Below, one piece after another: positions 4,844-5,413 of a DNA stretch of 5,413 nucleotides; position 1 is the stretch's first letter; every line of letters starts with the position of its first letter. The position numbers were made by a program, and so were the translations under genes. The stretch comes from an uncultured Clostridia bacterium (GTDB taxonomy: Bacteria > Bacillota > Clostridia > Oscillospirales > Ruminococcaceae). The notes below the pieces were generated by a model that had not been told where the DNA came from, ran no database searches, and worked only from the letters and a program-made list of their open reading frames with translations. The DNA lies in contig CAMEQX010000113.1 of assembly GCA_945933905.1 (NCBI GenBank), positions 1-5,413 of the forward strand, read 5' to 3'.

Positions 4844-5413
4844 ATGGATAATCACAACGCGCCGGCTTTTTCGGCTGATGTCGGAGAGGCGCTGGCAAAC
4901 GCGGTGACAATCGCGGGGCAGATGGGACACAAGTATATCGGCAGCGAGCATTTGCTCTGCGCGCTTGCCAAGAACACGGAAAGCGCGGCGGGAGCGGCTC
5001 TTGCGCGGGAGGGCGTGTTTTTCCGCGACCTTGTGCTGCTGCTGAAGGACAGAGCGGGCGCGGGAACGCCTTGCACGCTGTCCGAGAAGGATTTCTCGCC
5101 GCGCTTGAAAAAGCTTATCGTGAACGCGCGGAGTATCGCTCAAACTCGCGGTGAAAACACGGTCGGTACCGAGCACATTATGCTGGCGCTTCTCGCGGAC
5201 AGGGCAAGCACGGCTTTTTCGATGCTTCCCGCGGACTCGGTTTCGCGGATTTACGCGGGAATTTGCGCGAAAAAATACGAACCGCCGCGCTTCTCCGAAA
5301 CACCCGCAAAGCCTGATGTCAAGCCAAAGCGCGCTGCCCAAAAGAACGAGCCCGCACAGCTTTCAAAATACGCGGTGGAGCTCACGGGGCTTGCGCGTGA
5401 GGGGCGGCTGGAC
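4844..5413 (+). CDS. clpC: ClpC-like ATP-dependent unfoldase, N-terminal part only
   Basis: These are the first 190 residues of a Hsp100 AAA+ chaperone that unfolds proteins for the ClpP protease; the rest lies beyond the window. Two Clp_N repeats are visible: residues about 9-70 with YIGSEHLLCAL (31-41) and about 84-145 with TVGTEHIMLAL (106-116). The glutamates in GSEH (E35) and GTEH (E110) align by eye with E32 and E106 of Bacillus subtilis ClpC, which bind phosphoarginine. A charged, proline-containing linker (about 150-172) follows, and LSKYAVELTGLAREGRLD opens the first ATPase module, where a VIGR-type motif would come next. ATG at 4844 has AGAGGTG at 4831-4837. No ctsR, mcsA or mcsB gene precedes it, unlike the classical clpC operon. 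ClpA or ClpE are alternatives until the rest is read, but the paired GTEH-type repeats favour ClpC. Confidence 0.88.
   Translation, partial: MDNHNAPAFSADVGEALANAVTIAGQMGHKYIGSEHLLCALAKNTESAAGAALAREGVFFRDLVLLLKDRAGAGTPCTLSEKDFSPRLKKLIVNARSIAQTRGENTVGTEHIMLALLADRASTAFSMLPADSVSRIYAGICAKKYEPPRFSETPAKPDVKPKRAAQKNEPAQLSKYAVELTGLAREGRLD

Noticed and set aside
4838..5341. 167-codon minus-strand open frame opposite the clp gene
   Set aside because: It is Arg-rich and low in complexity, and it is the complement of a frame with two clear Clp_N repeats.

Overview
The window comes from a mid-GC (roughly 50%) bacterium, most likely a Clostridia-type Firmicute. The reasons are strong GGAGG-type ribosome binding sites, textbook sigma-A promoters with 17-base spacers, a TTG start and a GTG start, and a ClpC-type AAA+ unfoldase. 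The taxon is inferred, and no ribosomal or other marker gene is present. The layout is two divergent blocks around a 200-base AT-rich intergenic region (3083-3282), followed by a terminator and a separate clp gene.

Minus-strand block (3082 down to 1): a TerY-like von Willebrand A protein with an intact metal-binding (MIDAS) motif, a PP2C-type Ser/Thr phosphatase with a long polar N-terminal tail, and a protein kinase cut by the left edge. This is the vWA-phosphatase-kinase set known as the TerY-P triad, a predicted phosphorylation switch found in tellurite-resistance-like (Ter) loci and elsewhere. No TerB, TerC, TerD or TerZ gene is visible here. A perfect-consensus sigma-A promoter (TTGACA-N17-TATAAT) drives the block. 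Its -35 box is one arm of a perfect TGTCAA-N5-TTGACA palindrome that could be an operator. The 166-base gap between phosphatase and kinase holds an in-register echo of the last codons and stop of the phosphatase gene, differing by a single-codon indel, plus a second short repeat. It looks like the scar of a duplicated phosphatase or of recombination.

Plus-strand block (3283 to 4725): a four-helix GtrA-family membrane protein that starts with TTG, a GNAT acetyltransferase of clearly lower GC (about 41%), and a 128-residue soluble protein I do not recognise. They are closely spaced (6 and 33 bases), share one visible promoter, and end at a strong intrinsic terminator (4740-4777).

Right end (4844 to the edge): the N-terminal 190 residues of a ClpC-like unfoldase, with both Clp_N repeats, a charged linker and the first residues of the D1 AAA+ module, behind its own candidate promoter.

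The best candidate for a less-described system is the triad itself, a stand-alone vWA/PP2C/kinase module. Its kinase lacks the usual beta-3 lysine, and its output is not identifiable from this window.
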